This document shows, piece after piece, positions 21,570-31,667 of a DNA stretch of 64,000 bases (position 1 is its first letter; each line of letters opens with the position of its first letter). The DNA is from Aquimarina sp. MAR_2010_214 (GTDB lineage: Bacteria; Bacteroidota; Bacteroidia; Flavobacteriales; Flavobacteriaceae): positions 3,224,001 through 3,288,000 of the forward strand of contig NZ_PJMS01000001.1 of NCBI RefSeq assembly GCF_002846555.1, in the 5' to 3' direction. Made by a program: the position numbers and the translations under genes. A model generated the notes under the pieces. It did not search any database, was not told the origin of the DNA, and saw only the letters and a list, made by a program, of their open reading frames with translations.

Positions 21570-24500
21570 ATGACAAATAAGATAAAGAGTTCGACTATGC
21601 TTAAAAAAAGTGCATTTTATATTTTATTGGTAGGATTCCTGTTTTCTTATACATTACAGGCACAGGTTTTTCCGGTAACTGTTACTCCTCAAATAATACC
21701 TCCGTATAGCTTAAAATTATCAGAGTATAATACTGCTTCATCAGATAAGTTGATCCTTAATTTACTATTAACCGATATTACAGAATCTAATAGACAAGTA
21801 CGCTTAAAATTTTATGTAGAAAATAATGCAGGTTTGTCTATTCAAAGTAATGATGTAGTGATAGGAGCTAACCCGATTTTTCTGGACGGGGGAGTACCAT
21901 TGCGATTAACTAATATAGATTTACAACCTTATTTTGCACTTCAGAATTTAAGAGGAATCAATCCTCAGCAATATAGCGTGCCTTTACCAGAAGGGCTGTA
22001 TCGTTTTTGTTTTGAAGTATATGATGCACAATCGGGACAACAAATTTCTCGAAAAAGCTGTGCTACAGTGTATCTAGTTCTTAATGACCCTCCATTTTTA
22101 AATTTACCAAATCGAGGGGAGCAAGTATTGATGAGAGATCCGCAAAATGTTATTTTTCAGTGGACTCCTCGTCATCTTAATGCCACTAATGTAGAATATG
22201 AGTTTACATTGGCAGAGATTTGGGATAATCAAATGGATCCGCAAGCCGCATTTTTGGCGAGTCGACCATTATATCAAACTAATACTTTTGCTACTACTTT
22301 ACTATACGGCCCTGCAGAAACTTCTTTACTGCCCGATAAAACTTATGGGTGGAGAGTACGAGCCATGATAAGTGATGGGATCAGTGAAACTTCAGTGTTT
22401 AAAAATGATGGGTATAGTGAAATCTATTACTTTACCTATACCGGTAAATGTGCCGAACCAGAATATATATTAGCAGAAGCAAAAAATACAACCAGCGAGA
22501 AGATTTTATGGCAAGGAGTAGATCACTTGAGGTACAACGTACAATATCGTAAGAAAGATACCGAAAATGCAATTTGGTTTGAAGGAGGTACTATTAATGA
22601 GTATACAACTATTTATAATCTAGAACCCGGAACGACGTATGAGTTTAGAGTTGGAGGACAATGCCTGGATAATGGTCCGTTTACCTATTCCCAAATTTAT
22701 GAGTTTACGACTACATTAACCCCAAATGAAAAGGCTACCTATAATTGTGGAATTAAACCAGAGATTGTAATTACCAATCAGGACCCGCTAGAAGTATTAG
22801 TAGTTAACGAGGTATTTACTGCAGGAGATTTTCCGGTAACGGTAAAAGAAGTTAAAGGAGATAATGGCTCTTTTTCGGGATGGGGATATATTGTGGTTCC
22901 GTATTTACAGGATACTAAGTTAAAAGTGAGTTTTGACAATATTAGTATCAATACAGATTATCAACTTTTGGATGGGATTGTAGTGACAGACTACGATGAA
23001 AACTGGGAAGGAATTGAATCTGTTAATGATGTGACAGAGGTCTTTGAAGGAGATAATGATCTAGAAGCTGTACGACTTGATTATGATATAACGATTAATG
23101 ATATTCGAGTAAATGATGATGGTACTATAACCGTTACAGATCCGGTAACAGGAGCAATTTCTAAGTATCCTGGTGGAGATGATGTGGTTATTGTTGACAG
23201 TAATGGTGATGTGTACCATGTTGACGAAGATGGTAATATTACACAGGGAGAACCATTGGCAGATGGTGGAGGTGTTGATTCAGAAAACACTCCTGGAGTT
23301 GATGAAAACGGAGATGTCTCTCAACTTTCTGCAGAGGGTATCAAAGTAGAATTTATAGATGATAACAGTTATGCTTATGGGTTTGATGCAATACCAGATG
23401 GGCAGGAAAAACAATTAGGAAAGTATTACGGTCAAATAAAAGATGTAGAAGGTAAACCATATGCTATTATTAATAAAGCGATAGGAAATGGGGCTTCAGA
23501 TAAGATAAAAGCAAAAGTTACCATTACCGATAGTAACTTATCGATTAAAGATCTTGTTATTAAAACAGCTAATGGCGAAAATGTTAAGTATGAGGTATCC
23601 GGAAGTAATGAGATTACGTTAGAACTAAATGGGTATTATGCATTTGAGCATGAAAATATATATGCTACTATACAGTCAAAAGATAATACGAAACAACAAA
23701 CTATAGCAGGTGTATTTTCTCTTTGGCATTTATCCAAAAAAGATGTTAATGTAACGATCATACCAGTTGATGGAGTGTCATTACCCAGTAAATCAGAACT
23801 TTTATCAAAAGTAAATGCAATCTTTGGTAAAGCATCGGTTAATATTGACTTTACAATTGCTAGTGATTTTAAGGTAGATAAATCTCTATATGGGGGTGAT
23901 ACAGTACAGATGGGAGATAGTGGTTTCTTTAGTAATTATACAGAGGATCAAAATGCTATTATTAAGGCATATAAATCAAGCATAACTACTTCTCGTGAAT
24001 CCTATTATCTTTTTGTCTTTGGCAGTAATATACAACCTAGCAGAAGTGACGTTGCTGGTTTTATGCCGATTAAACGACAATTTGGATTTATATTCAATGG
24101 TAACCTTTCAAAAGAAGAGGAAGGCAAGGGTAATTTAGCAGGAACAGTTGCTCATGAACTTGGCCATGGTGTTTTTGGATTAGAACATCCATTTACAGAG
24201 TTGAAAACAGCAAAAGGAGCTACGAATTGGCTTATGGATTATGGTAATGGAGTAGAATTATCACATTTGGATTGGGCACAAATTCATAATCCTGATTTTA
24301 AATTATATCCATTTCAGGATGATGAAGAGGGGGAGTTATTTTCGGGATTTGATGGAGATGATGAATCTTTACATAAAATATTTCAAATTATAAGATATGC
24401 GTATGAGAATTCGAAAGAGGTTAATACACTAGACCCTTTTAGTACCTCTGTTTTTGGAAAAAAAGATAAAGTAGTTTATGGAAGATGGAAAGGAGATGGT

Positions 24501-27500
24501 ATCTACGTATACATAGGAAATGGGGTTATGGAAGGAACAACACTTCAGGATCCAATAAAACGTACAGGAAAACTAATAACCGATAAAGTCAAAGAAGAAC
24601 GATTTGCACTTCTTTTTAATAATGTAGAAATATATATTCCTAGAAGAACTTCTGGAGCTGATGGTAATGGTTTGAAAAGGTTAAAGGAATATCTTTTTCC
24701 AAAAGCTAAAACCGATATAAGCGATGATCTATCTGTAGTTTTAGAAATAGAAGAGCATCTTACCGGAGGAGTATATTATGAATTAAACTTTAAAACCAAA
24801 GACGAAGACCATATTTTTAAATTTGAACATCATGATGAGGTAGAAAAGTTTTCTAATGCATTAAAAATTGAAAGAGATAAAGAGTATGTCGTTTCTAACA
24901 AGTCAGAGTATTCTAAACAAATAATTAAGTACCTCAATGATAATTTTAACTCAGAGGCCTATGGAGATCCTGATTGCGATAATATAGATACATATTTTTC
25001 TGAAATACCTTCAGATTATTTAACAGTAGCTAATAATACGACAAATTTTAATTATGAGCATTTATGGAGGGTTTTAGATTGGTTATTAAATTGCTCTGTA
25101 AACGATATAGGAGTCTCTGAAGAAGATGCAGTAATAGCGGTGGTAGAAGCCTTGGCAAGAACTGATGGAGATAAGTTTCTTAAAGAAATACGATCGAGAA
25201 AAATTAATGACAATAGTGCTTTTAGAGAACTTTATGATGATATAGATGATTGGGGAGGTAAGGACAATTTTACTAAGATTATTAATATCATCTATAAAGT
25301 TTGGAAAAACTCTAAATACAATTCAGGTATGGTATACGACATACCGTATGAAAGTAGTAAATCTGGAGTTTTTTATTTAAGTGATTATGAGGTTAAGTTC
25401 AAAGATGATAAGACCGACATCGAATTTATAGAATATGTTCCGACCTACCGATATGATGATTATGGGAATAGTCATGAAGCAGCACCAGAGCCTGTAGTGA
25501 GAGGGACATATGATATTTATGATCCTATACGCTTAGTAAATTATAATAAGATTGCTAGTTCGGGTATTGAAGTTAAATCTACAAAAGTACCAATGTTCAT
25601 TCTTAAGGCTATTGATGAAAAATATAGAACAAGTAATACAGAACAAGGAATCAATCTCGTTTTTGAAGTTGCACTTACCGCTACAGGAATTGGTAACCTT
25701 ACTAAATTAAGACATTTAAAAAACTTAAGTAAACTGGATGAGTTTTTTATAGGATTACAACATGTAGATGCACTGGTTGGTGTGACAAATATAGTCCTTA
25801 AATATTCAGATTATTGTGCTACACCTGATGGAATGCTTAAGACAAAGAAGGGAATGGATTTTTGTCAAAAATTTGCAGTTTTAGGTGATATTTTGGGATC
25901 AATAAATGGAGCTGCTGATTTTACGAAAAGAATTAAGGAACTTGACAAATTATCACAAGGACTTATTGATGACGTAGATAAAAACCCTGATCTTCTTAAA
26001 AGGGGTATGACAAAAACCGAGTTTAATAAAGTGATGAGGGTATTGCGTCGCAAAATAGAAGATAAAGAGCTAGCGCAACTCTGGAAATTACATGAAAATG
26101 GAGCTTTAAAAACGGCATTCAAGGATTTTCAAAATTTTCAGTTTTTATTGTCAAGTACAGAAACCTTATTAAAATATTCAAAAACGTGTGATGTAGATGA
26201 AACGTGTAAAGAAATAAGAGCTTATTTAGGATATCTTCAAACAACAATAAAGGCTAAAGGGTTAGGAGTTAGCATTGTGTATAAAGCAAGGACCTTATCG
26301 AAGGCAATAAAAGAAGACTCAAAGACTCTCAATAAATTACTTAAAGATAATCAAGATGTAATATCTAATATAGATGAAGTAGGTAGTGGTGTAACCCCAT
26401 CATTAAAAACCTTTCTAAACAATAGTAAAGATGTAAATAGTAAGGTAAAACAAATGTATGATGAAGCTTCTGAGATAAGAAAGTCAGAGCTTGAAGAATC
26501 ATGGAGAATTCTCGAATTTTTTGAAAATACTCGTTTTGCAAACGATGGTAAAAACTTAGAGATTCTCGCCAAGACGTATAGTCGCTTTGTTTATAATAAT
26601 AAAGAATCATTTGAAGGGTTAAAGGCTCTTATGGTAGAAGGATCTGCTGCTAATAAACAAAAATTAATTGATGGGTTCGAAGAAGCAAATAAGATATTTG
26701 ATTCTAAATTAGAGTTACCAATTAAGTTTTCTGGAATCAAAAAAGGAGATGTAATAATTACCACTATAATAAACGGAAAAAATCAAGAAATAGCTCGTAT
26801 TGATAAAAATGGAATCCTTGTTAAGAAAAAATTTCTAGATGAAGCTGATGGAGCAGAAGTTGTTGGTAAATATAAAGAAGATGTAATCTTAAGAAAAGGA
26901 AAAGAGATTGGGTTTAAGAGATCTAGTAATGTACCAAATAATGCAAAATACAATGCATCAGTTATTAATTCTTTAAAAAATGGATTTTCTGATGATATAG
27001 CTTCAATTTTAAATAAACATGGGATAAGTGTAGAAAATTTTCAAAAAATCTATCAGAAAATGAAATTTCATCAATTAAAACCTAAGGATCAGGATTTAAT
27101 AATGAAGATTAGGAATTCTATACCCATGCCAGATGAAAATACAATACTACAAAAAGTTATCCCTAAAGATGATTTGAATAAATATTTAAAGGCAGGAGGT
27201 TATACCAAAGTAGGAGGTTTTATTACGAGAGCAAAAGATGCTAAACATCTAAAAACTTATGAAGATATTTTCCATGGGATGAGACTTGACTATAAAGGTT
27301 CGAAATTTAATCTCTCGGATGGTTATTGCATAATTATAAGATACAAAGCAAAAAAACCAAACTTAGCAATACCTATAGGTGCTGGACAACCATACCCTTA
27401 TACAGGAAATGGACTCACATCTGGAAACAATGGTAGATTAGGAGTTCCTGAATTAAAATCCTCTTTGGAGACGCCGGATGATGGTGCTGGAATGTTTAAA

Positions 27501-27578
27501 CAAGACTCAGAAGGAGTAGAAACATTAATAGCTGTTTTTAGCGCAAGTGAAAATAGATTTATTAAAGTAGAAGAATGA
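21570..27578 (+). CDS. TANFOR-type exported protein with zincin motif and toxin-like C-terminus
   Basis: A ~2000-aa exported protein. The signal peptide is MLKKSAFYILLVGFLFSYTLQAQ, so translation may start at 21597 instead of 21570. Residues ~30-300 match what I know as the TANFOR region (PQIIPPYSLKLSEY ... FQWTPRH ... YGWRVRA). An Fn3-like segment (about 300-380) and an acidic Asp-rich stretch (about 480-580) follow. At residue 862 there is a metzincin-like zinc site, HELGHGVFGLEH, followed by LMDYGNG. A long helical region (~1300-1800) leads to a C-terminal domain of ~130 residues (GGFITRAKDAKHLKTYEDIF ... MRLDYKGSKF), which resembles variable toxin tips. No immunity-like gene lies directly downstream. 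The toxin role is inferred. Confidence 0.8.
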   Translation: MTNKIKSSTMLKKSAFYILLVGFLFSYTLQAQVFPVTVTPQIIPPYSLKLSEYNTASSDKLILNLLLTDITESNRQVRLKFYVENNAGLSIQSNDVVIGANPIFLDGGVPLRLTNIDLQPYFALQNLRGINPQQYSVPLPEGLYRFCFEVYDAQSGQQISRKSCATVYLVLNDPPFLNLPNRGEQVLMRDPQNVIFQWTPRHLNATNVEYEFTLAEIWDNQMDPQAAFLASRPLYQTNTFATTLLYGPAETSLLPDKTYGWRVRAMISDGISETSVFKNDGYSEIYYFTYTGKCAEPEYILAEAKNTTSEKILWQGVDHLRYNVQYRKKDTENAIWFEGGTINEYTTIYNLEPGTTYEFRVGGQCLDNGPFTYSQIYEFTTTLTPNEKATYNCGIKPEIVITNQDPLEVLVVNEVFTAGDFPVTVKEVKGDNGSFSGWGYIVVPYLQDTKLKVSFDNISINTDYQLLDGIVVTDYDENWEGIESVNDVTEVFEGDNDLEAVRLDYDITINDIRVNDDGTITVTDPVTGAISKYPGGDDVVIVDSNGDVYHVDEDGNITQGEPLADGGGVDSENTPGVDENGDVSQLSAEGIKVEFIDDNSYAYGFDAIPDGQEKQLGKYYGQIKDVEGKPYAIINKAIGNGASDKIKAKVTITDSNLSIKDLVIKTANGENVKYEVSGSNEITLELNGYYAFEHENIYATIQSKDNTKQQTIAGVFSLWHLSKKDVNVTIIPVDGVSLPSKSELLSKVNAIFGKASVNIDFTIASDFKVDKSLYGGDTVQMGDSGFFSNYTEDQNAIIKAYKSSITTSRESYYLFVFGSNIQPSRSDVAGFMPIKRQFGFIFNGNLSKEEEGKGNLAGTVAHELGHGVFGLEHPFTELKTAKGATNWLMDYGNGVELSHLDWAQIHNPDFKLYPFQDDEEGELFSGFDGDDESLHKIFQIIRYAYENSKEVNTLDPFSTSVFGKKDKVVYGRWKGDGIYVYIGNGVMEGTTLQDPIKRTGKLITDKVKEERFALLFNNVEIYIPRRTSGADGNGLKRLKEYLFPKAKTDISDDLSVVLEIEEHLTGGVYYELNFKTKDEDHIFKFEHHDEVEKFSNALKIERDKEYVVSNKSEYSKQIIKYLNDNFNSEAYGDPDCDNIDTYFSEIPSDYLTVANNTTNFNYEHLWRVLDWLLNCSVNDIGVSEEDAVIAVVEALARTDGDKFLKEIRSRKINDNSAFRELYDDIDDWGGKDNFTKIINIIYKVWKNSKYNSGMVYDIPYESSKSGVFYLSDYEVKFKDDKTDIEFIEYVPTYRYDDYGNSHEAAPEPVVRGTYDIYDPIRLVNYNKIASSGIEVKSTKVPMFILKAIDEKYRTSNTEQGINLVFEVALTATGIGNLTKLRHLKNLSKLDEFFIGLQHVDALVGVTNIVLKYSDYCATPDGMLKTKKGMDFCQKFAVLGDILGSINGAADFTKRIKELDKLSQGLIDDVDKNPDLLKRGMTKTEFNKVMRVLRRKIEDKELAQLWKLHENGALKTAFKDFQNFQFLLSSTETLLKYSKTCDVDETCKEIRAYLGYLQTTIKAKGLGVSIVYKARTLSKAIKEDSKTLNKLLKDNQDVISNIDEVGSGVTPSLKTFLNNSKDVNSKVKQMYDEASEIRKSELEESWRILEFFENTRFANDGKNLEILAKTYSRFVYNNKESFEGLKALMVEGSAANKQKLIDGFEEANKIFDSKLELPIKFSGIKKGDVIITTIINGKNQEIARIDKNGILVKKKFLDEADGAEVVGKYKEDVILRKGKEIGFKRSSNVPNNAKYNASVINSLKNGFSDDIASILNKHGISVENFQKIYQKMKFHQLKPKDQDLIMKIRNSIPMPDENTILQKVIPKDDLNKYLKAGGYTKVGGFITRAKDAKHLKTYEDIFHGMRLDYKGSKFNLSDGYCIIIRYKAKKPNLAIPIGAGQPYPYTGNGLTSGNNGRLGVPELKSSLETPDDGAGMFKQDSEGVETLIAVFSASENRFIKVEE

Positions 27579-27711
27579 TAATATAAAGTGGGAGTGTATT
27601 GAAATTATGAAGGATATAAATAAGAACAGAAAAGATGAAAAAAGTACAAGCAATAGTTAAGTGTACTTAATAAAGAGAGAAAAATAATCTTATTTATGTT
27701 ATAAGAGAATT

Positions 27712-30141
27712 GTGGGGAAATTTAATATAAAATCATTTTTGAGTATACCAACAAAAATAAAGTTTTTGAATAAGCTGTTATTCGTGTTTTTGGTATTTCA
27801 TTTTTCATCTATTGCTCAAACACTCGATTACGAATCGATTACTCAAAGTAAACCTCTAAAAGTTAGTGGTCAGGTTTCTGCCAGTGGAGTGTATTATAGT
27901 TCTAATCAAAATAATAACAGAGAACCCTTTACTTATTTTTTGCAAGGAGTACTTAACGTTAATATTTATAGCTTTTCATTGCCTATATCCTATAGTTTTT
28001 CGAATCAGGGAGAGAATTTGGGATACCAGCTTCCTTTTGATTTTAACCGTATTAGTTTACATCCCAAATATAAATGGGTTACCGGTCATATTGGTAATGT
28101 AAGCATGACTTTTTCTCCTTATACTTTAAGCGGTCATCAGTTTACGGGTGGAGGTATAGATCTTACCCCTCCGGGGGCTTTCAAAATAAGTGCTATGGGT
28201 GGTCGTTTGCTTAAAGCAGTAGAGGATAATGAAGATGCAAGAACTATTCCTTCATATAATCGTATGGGATATGGACTAAAAACGAGTTTTGAAAAAGAAC
28301 GTTATACAATAGGAATCATTGGTTTTTATGCCAAAGATGATCAAAATTCGATTGATGTTATTCCTGAAGCGAAAGGAGTATTACCACAGGAGAATTTGGT
28401 ACTAAGTTTAGAAGGAGAGGTGAAATTAGGTAAAAGCTTCAGCCTTCAGGCAGAATATGCATCTACAGCAATTACCAAAGATATTAGAGCAGAGGAGGCT
28501 GATAATACTGATATCTCGCCAATAGCTACTTTTTTTAATAACCGAGCTTCTACAGAATATTATAATGCAATTAAAACACGTTTGGGTTATGCAATTGGTA
28601 GAGTAAACCTTGGTTTGGGATATGAACGCATTGATCCTGGTTATGAAACCCTTGGAGCGTATTATTTTAATAATGATTTCGAAAACATAACCTTAGATGC
28701 CTCCAACACCTTTTTTAAAGAGAAATTAACCTTAGCGCTTAATGTTGGGTATCAAAGAGATGATTTGGATAATTTGAAAGCTAATAATACTAACCGTACT
28801 GTAGGTTCATTAAATGCAACATTAGCATTATCAGAACGACTAAATATTGCAGGATCATATTCTAATTTTAGCACGTTTACCAATATTAAACCTAATCAGT
28901 TTGATGAAATTAATGACGCTGACCTTTTGGATGAACAGATAGAAGAGTTGGATTATAAACAATTATCGCAAACCGCTACGTTAACGATCAATTATGTGCT
29001 TTCTACAAAAAAGACCTCACGACAGAATCTAACGATGAATTACGCCCTCAATGATGTTTCAAATGAACAAGGAGGAGTGGTTAGATTAGGAGATGCTTCT
29101 ACCTTTCATAATATGAACTTGGGGCATGCCATAGATTTTTCAGAAAGAAACCTAAATGTAAGTACATCGATTAATGGAACTTATAATACAATTGGAAGGG
29201 AAGAAGCAATGACCTGGGGTCCTACAGTAAGTGTGGGTAAACGATATTTTAAAAAAACATTAAATACCAGACTTTCTGCAGGATATAATAGTTCTAGTAG
29301 TGCTACATCTAATACAAATGTTACGAATTTAAGAGGGGCGGTGACCTATACCCTAAAAGAGAGACATAATTTTAATCTTAATGCTGTACAGTTATTCAGA
29401 AATGGAGGTAATAATGGTAGCTTAAGTGAATTTACGGCTACTTTTAGTTATAATTATGCATTTGGACTTAAGAAACCCAGAATCAATTTCAATAAAAAAC
29501 CTAAAAAGCCAAAAGAAGCGAATGATTCTATCAAAATTCAATATAGAAAATATCGTTATGAAGGACTCCCTACAGATATCACTCCAGAGTTATTAGCACT
29601 ACCAGAGAAAGAAGGTTTTGCTCATCTTATCAAAGACAAAAAAGGCAAGTTAAGCGATCTTGGAGAACAACTTGTAGAAACCGAACAGAAGGATAAAAGA
29701 GTATACAAGGAGGTTGCTTTAAGTTACCTTAAAGCAATGAATCTTTATTTTGACTTTGCAGCGTTTTACAATCAAAAAATACACGAATCTTACCTGAAAC
29801 TAGTTCAAGAAGCTCAGGATATTGATCGACAAATAAGAGATGAGTTTACGGTGCTAAGTGCAAAAATTAATAGTGCCGAAGAAAAAGATCCTGAAGATTT
29901 AGAAAGACAAAAAGTATTAGAGAAACGATATGAATCTCATACCGAACTATTACAATCGTTATTAAAATGGAATTTAAAACCAGAAGATATTGAATATCCA
30001 GAAGGAGATATTAAAACCCTAAAAAGGCGAAATGCTTCAAAAGTATTTTCGATGTATCAGAATGAGAAGTCAGATGAACATATTATAAAATTCATAGAAA
30101 TACGGCTAGCAGATGTATTCCATAAACTTCTTAAAGAGTAA
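27712..30141 (+). CDS. Outer-membrane beta-barrel protein with C-terminal helical domain
   Basis: An 809-aa protein that begins with GTG at 27712, MGKFNIKS..., and has a signal peptide ending FHFSSIAQ. Residues ~45-600 are a run of amphipathic beta strands with aromatic girdles (for example GLKTSFEKERYTIGIIGFYAKDD), typical of a large outer-membrane barrel. At about 605 it changes to a Lys/Pro-rich linker (KPRINFNKKPKKPKE) and then a charged, coiled-coil-like domain to the end, likely periplasmic. It closes the block of exported proteins and could be the membrane component of that system. It has no plug domain, so it is not a TonB receptor. Confidence 0.75.
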   Translation: MGKFNIKSFLSIPTKIKFLNKLLFVFLVFHFSSIAQTLDYESITQSKPLKVSGQVSASGVYYSSNQNNNREPFTYFLQGVLNVNIYSFSLPISYSFSNQGENLGYQLPFDFNRISLHPKYKWVTGHIGNVSMTFSPYTLSGHQFTGGGIDLTPPGAFKISAMGGRLLKAVEDNEDARTIPSYNRMGYGLKTSFEKERYTIGIIGFYAKDDQNSIDVIPEAKGVLPQENLVLSLEGEVKLGKSFSLQAEYASTAITKDIRAEEADNTDISPIATFFNNRASTEYYNAIKTRLGYAIGRVNLGLGYERIDPGYETLGAYYFNNDFENITLDASNTFFKEKLTLALNVGYQRDDLDNLKANNTNRTVGSLNATLALSERLNIAGSYSNFSTFTNIKPNQFDEINDADLLDEQIEELDYKQLSQTATLTINYVLSTKKTSRQNLTMNYALNDVSNEQGGVVRLGDASTFHNMNLGHAIDFSERNLNVSTSINGTYNTIGREEAMTWGPTVSVGKRYFKKTLNTRLSAGYNSSSSATSNTNVTNLRGAVTYTLKERHNFNLNAVQLFRNGGNNGSLSEFTATFSYNYAFGLKKPRINFNKKPKKPKEANDSIKIQYRKYRYEGLPTDITPELLALPEKEGFAHLIKDKKGKLSDLGEQLVETEQKDKRVYKEVALSYLKAMNLYFDFAAFYNQKIHESYLKLVQEAQDIDRQIRDEFTVLSAKINSAEEKDPEDLERQKVLEKRYESHTELLQSLLKWNLKPEDIEYPEGDIKTLKRRNASKVFSMYQNEKSDEHIIKFIEIRLADVFHKLLKE

Positions 30142-30153
30142 AATAATTATAAA

Positions 30154-30246
30154 TTCTGTAAAAAGTACAGAAACAACCGTGATCCTTATATAAATATATA
30201 AACTGTCTATCTCTAATTTTAAATATTGATACTGTAACGGTACAGT
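30154..30246. promoter_or_regulatory. Paired CTGTA/TACAG inverted repeats
   Basis: Two related inverted repeats lie upstream of the DUF3291 gene: TTCTGTA-N5-TACAGAA at 30154-30172 and ACTGTA-N4-TACAGT at 30231-30246. The second ends 14 bp before the ATG. They look like a pair of operators for a dimeric regulator; which one is unknown, though the AraC-type regulator next door is a candidate. Confidence 0.5.
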
Positions 30247-30260
30247 GAAAAATTAAAATT

Positions 30261-30725
30261 ATGAGTAAAAAGTATATTGCAGAAATTAATATTGCCAGGA
30301 TGAAAGCCCCGTTGGATTCTCCTCTATTAAAAGAATTTGTGGATTTTCTAGAACCGATTAATACGTTGGCCGATGAAAGCCCAGGGTTTGTATGGAGATT
30401 AAAAGATGATGATGGTAGTTCTGCCGCAAATATAGAATCCCCTTTAGAAGATGATATGATGCTTATTAATATGTCTGTTTGGGAAGACCTTAAATCCCTT
30501 AAAGATTTTTCCTATGGCACTGTGCATAGCTATTTTGTGAGGGATGGTAGAAAATGGTTTGAAAGAATGAAAAGTCCACATATGGTACTATGGTGGGTAG
30601 ATCGTGATCATATACCAACAACAGAAGAAGCGTTATCTAAATTGAAACATATAGAAGAATATGGACCGACTTCTGACGCTTTTAATTTTAAAAAGATTTT
30701 TAATAGTACAGGTAAAGAGATTTAG
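30261..30725 (+). CDS. DUF3291 domain protein
   Basis: A 154-aa cytoplasmic protein with the look of the DUF3291 family (dimeric alpha-beta barrel fold, related to antibiotic biosynthesis monooxygenase-like folds). It has AEINIARMKAPLDSPLLKEFVDFLEPINTLADESPGFVWRL at the N-terminus, then MSVWEDLKSLKDFSY and MVLWWVDRDHIPTTEEALSKL. No enzymatic activity has been firmly assigned to the family as far as I know. It precedes an AraC regulator on the same strand by 54 bp. Confidence 0.85.
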   Translation: MSKKYIAEINIARMKAPLDSPLLKEFVDFLEPINTLADESPGFVWRLKDDDGSSAANIESPLEDDMMLINMSVWEDLKSLKDFSYGTVHSYFVRDGRKWFERMKSPHMVLWWVDRDHIPTTEEALSKLKHIEEYGPTSDAFNFKKIFNSTGKEI

Positions 30726-30779
30726 GTTTATGATTTTATGTTTATATTGATAAGAGAATAAAGTAAAGAATCAGAATAT

Positions 30780-31667
30780 ATGATGTCTGTAAAAACAGAA
30801 GATAAGATACCAAATTATCATTTGTATGGTAATACGATAGAAGGTGAGGTTGCCTCATTTTTTAATATGAGACGCCTGGAAGAATTATCTGACGGCCTTA
30901 ATACTATAGTGCATCATCCTCATCGACATTTTAATCTCTTTCAAATCATATGGGTGACTCATGGGAGTGGAAATATTATGATAGATGAAAAAATGTATAA
31001 AATGGAGAAAGGAACACTATTTTATATTCATCCTGGGGTAGTTCATGCCTGTGAAAACTCTAGTGATTTTAAAGGGTTTGTACTACATTTTTCTCCAGAT
31101 GTTTTATTATCACAAATCGGAATGAATACCAGTTTTGAAATTATAAATAAGACAATACATAATAGATCTTTAGTAGTGCGAACTAGTAAAGAAGAGAAAA
31201 CGATTAGTAATAGTATTAAAGCCCTATGGAAAGAATTTACGAATGATTATGTTGAGAAAGATCAGATCATTAAAAATCATCTTAATATTTTGATGGTTCA
31301 TATTCAACGACAGATGCATAATGATCAGAGTTTTGGAGATGGTACATCGGGTAATATGATTGTGAAGTCTTTTAGGAAGTTAATCGAACAAGAGTATAAA
31401 AAAGAAAGAAGTGTTAGCTATTATGCTTCTTTATTACATATAACACCGACCTATCTAAATGATACGGTAAAGAAATTAACAGGAAAAACAGCAGGAGAAT
31501 TGATTAGAGAACGTGTTGTTTTAGAGGCTAAGCGGCTTCTGATTTTTAGTAAACAAAGTATATCCGAGATTGCTTTTGAGTTACACTTTGAAGATTCTGC
31601 CTATTTTTGGAAGTTTTTTAAGAAATATGTGTCAATTTCTCCAAAGTCTTTTAGAGAAAAACATTAA
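30780..31667 (+). CDS. AraC-family transcriptional regulator
   Basis: A 295-aa regulator. The N-terminal ~140 residues form a cupin sensor (HHPHRHFNLFQIIWVTHGSGNIMIDE then FYIHPGVVHA), and the C-terminal ~100 residues hold the two helix-turn-helix motifs of AraC/XylS proteins (SVSYYASLLHITPTYLNDTVKKLTGKTAGELI and SISEIAFELHFEDSAYFWKFFKKYVSISPKSFR). It probably binds a small ligand and regulates itself and the DUF3291 gene. The start could be either of two adjacent ATG codons (30780 or 30783). Confidence 0.9.
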   Translation: MMSVKTEDKIPNYHLYGNTIEGEVASFFNMRRLEELSDGLNTIVHHPHRHFNLFQIIWVTHGSGNIMIDEKMYKMEKGTLFYIHPGVVHACENSSDFKGFVLHFSPDVLLSQIGMNTSFEIINKTIHNRSLVVRTSKEEKTISNSIKALWKEFTNDYVEKDQIIKNHLNILMVHIQRQMHNDQSFGDGTSGNMIVKSFRKLIEQEYKKERSVSYYASLLHITPTYLNDTVKKLTGKTAGELIRERVVLEAKRLLIFSKQSISEIAFELHFEDSAYFWKFFKKYVSISPKSFREKH

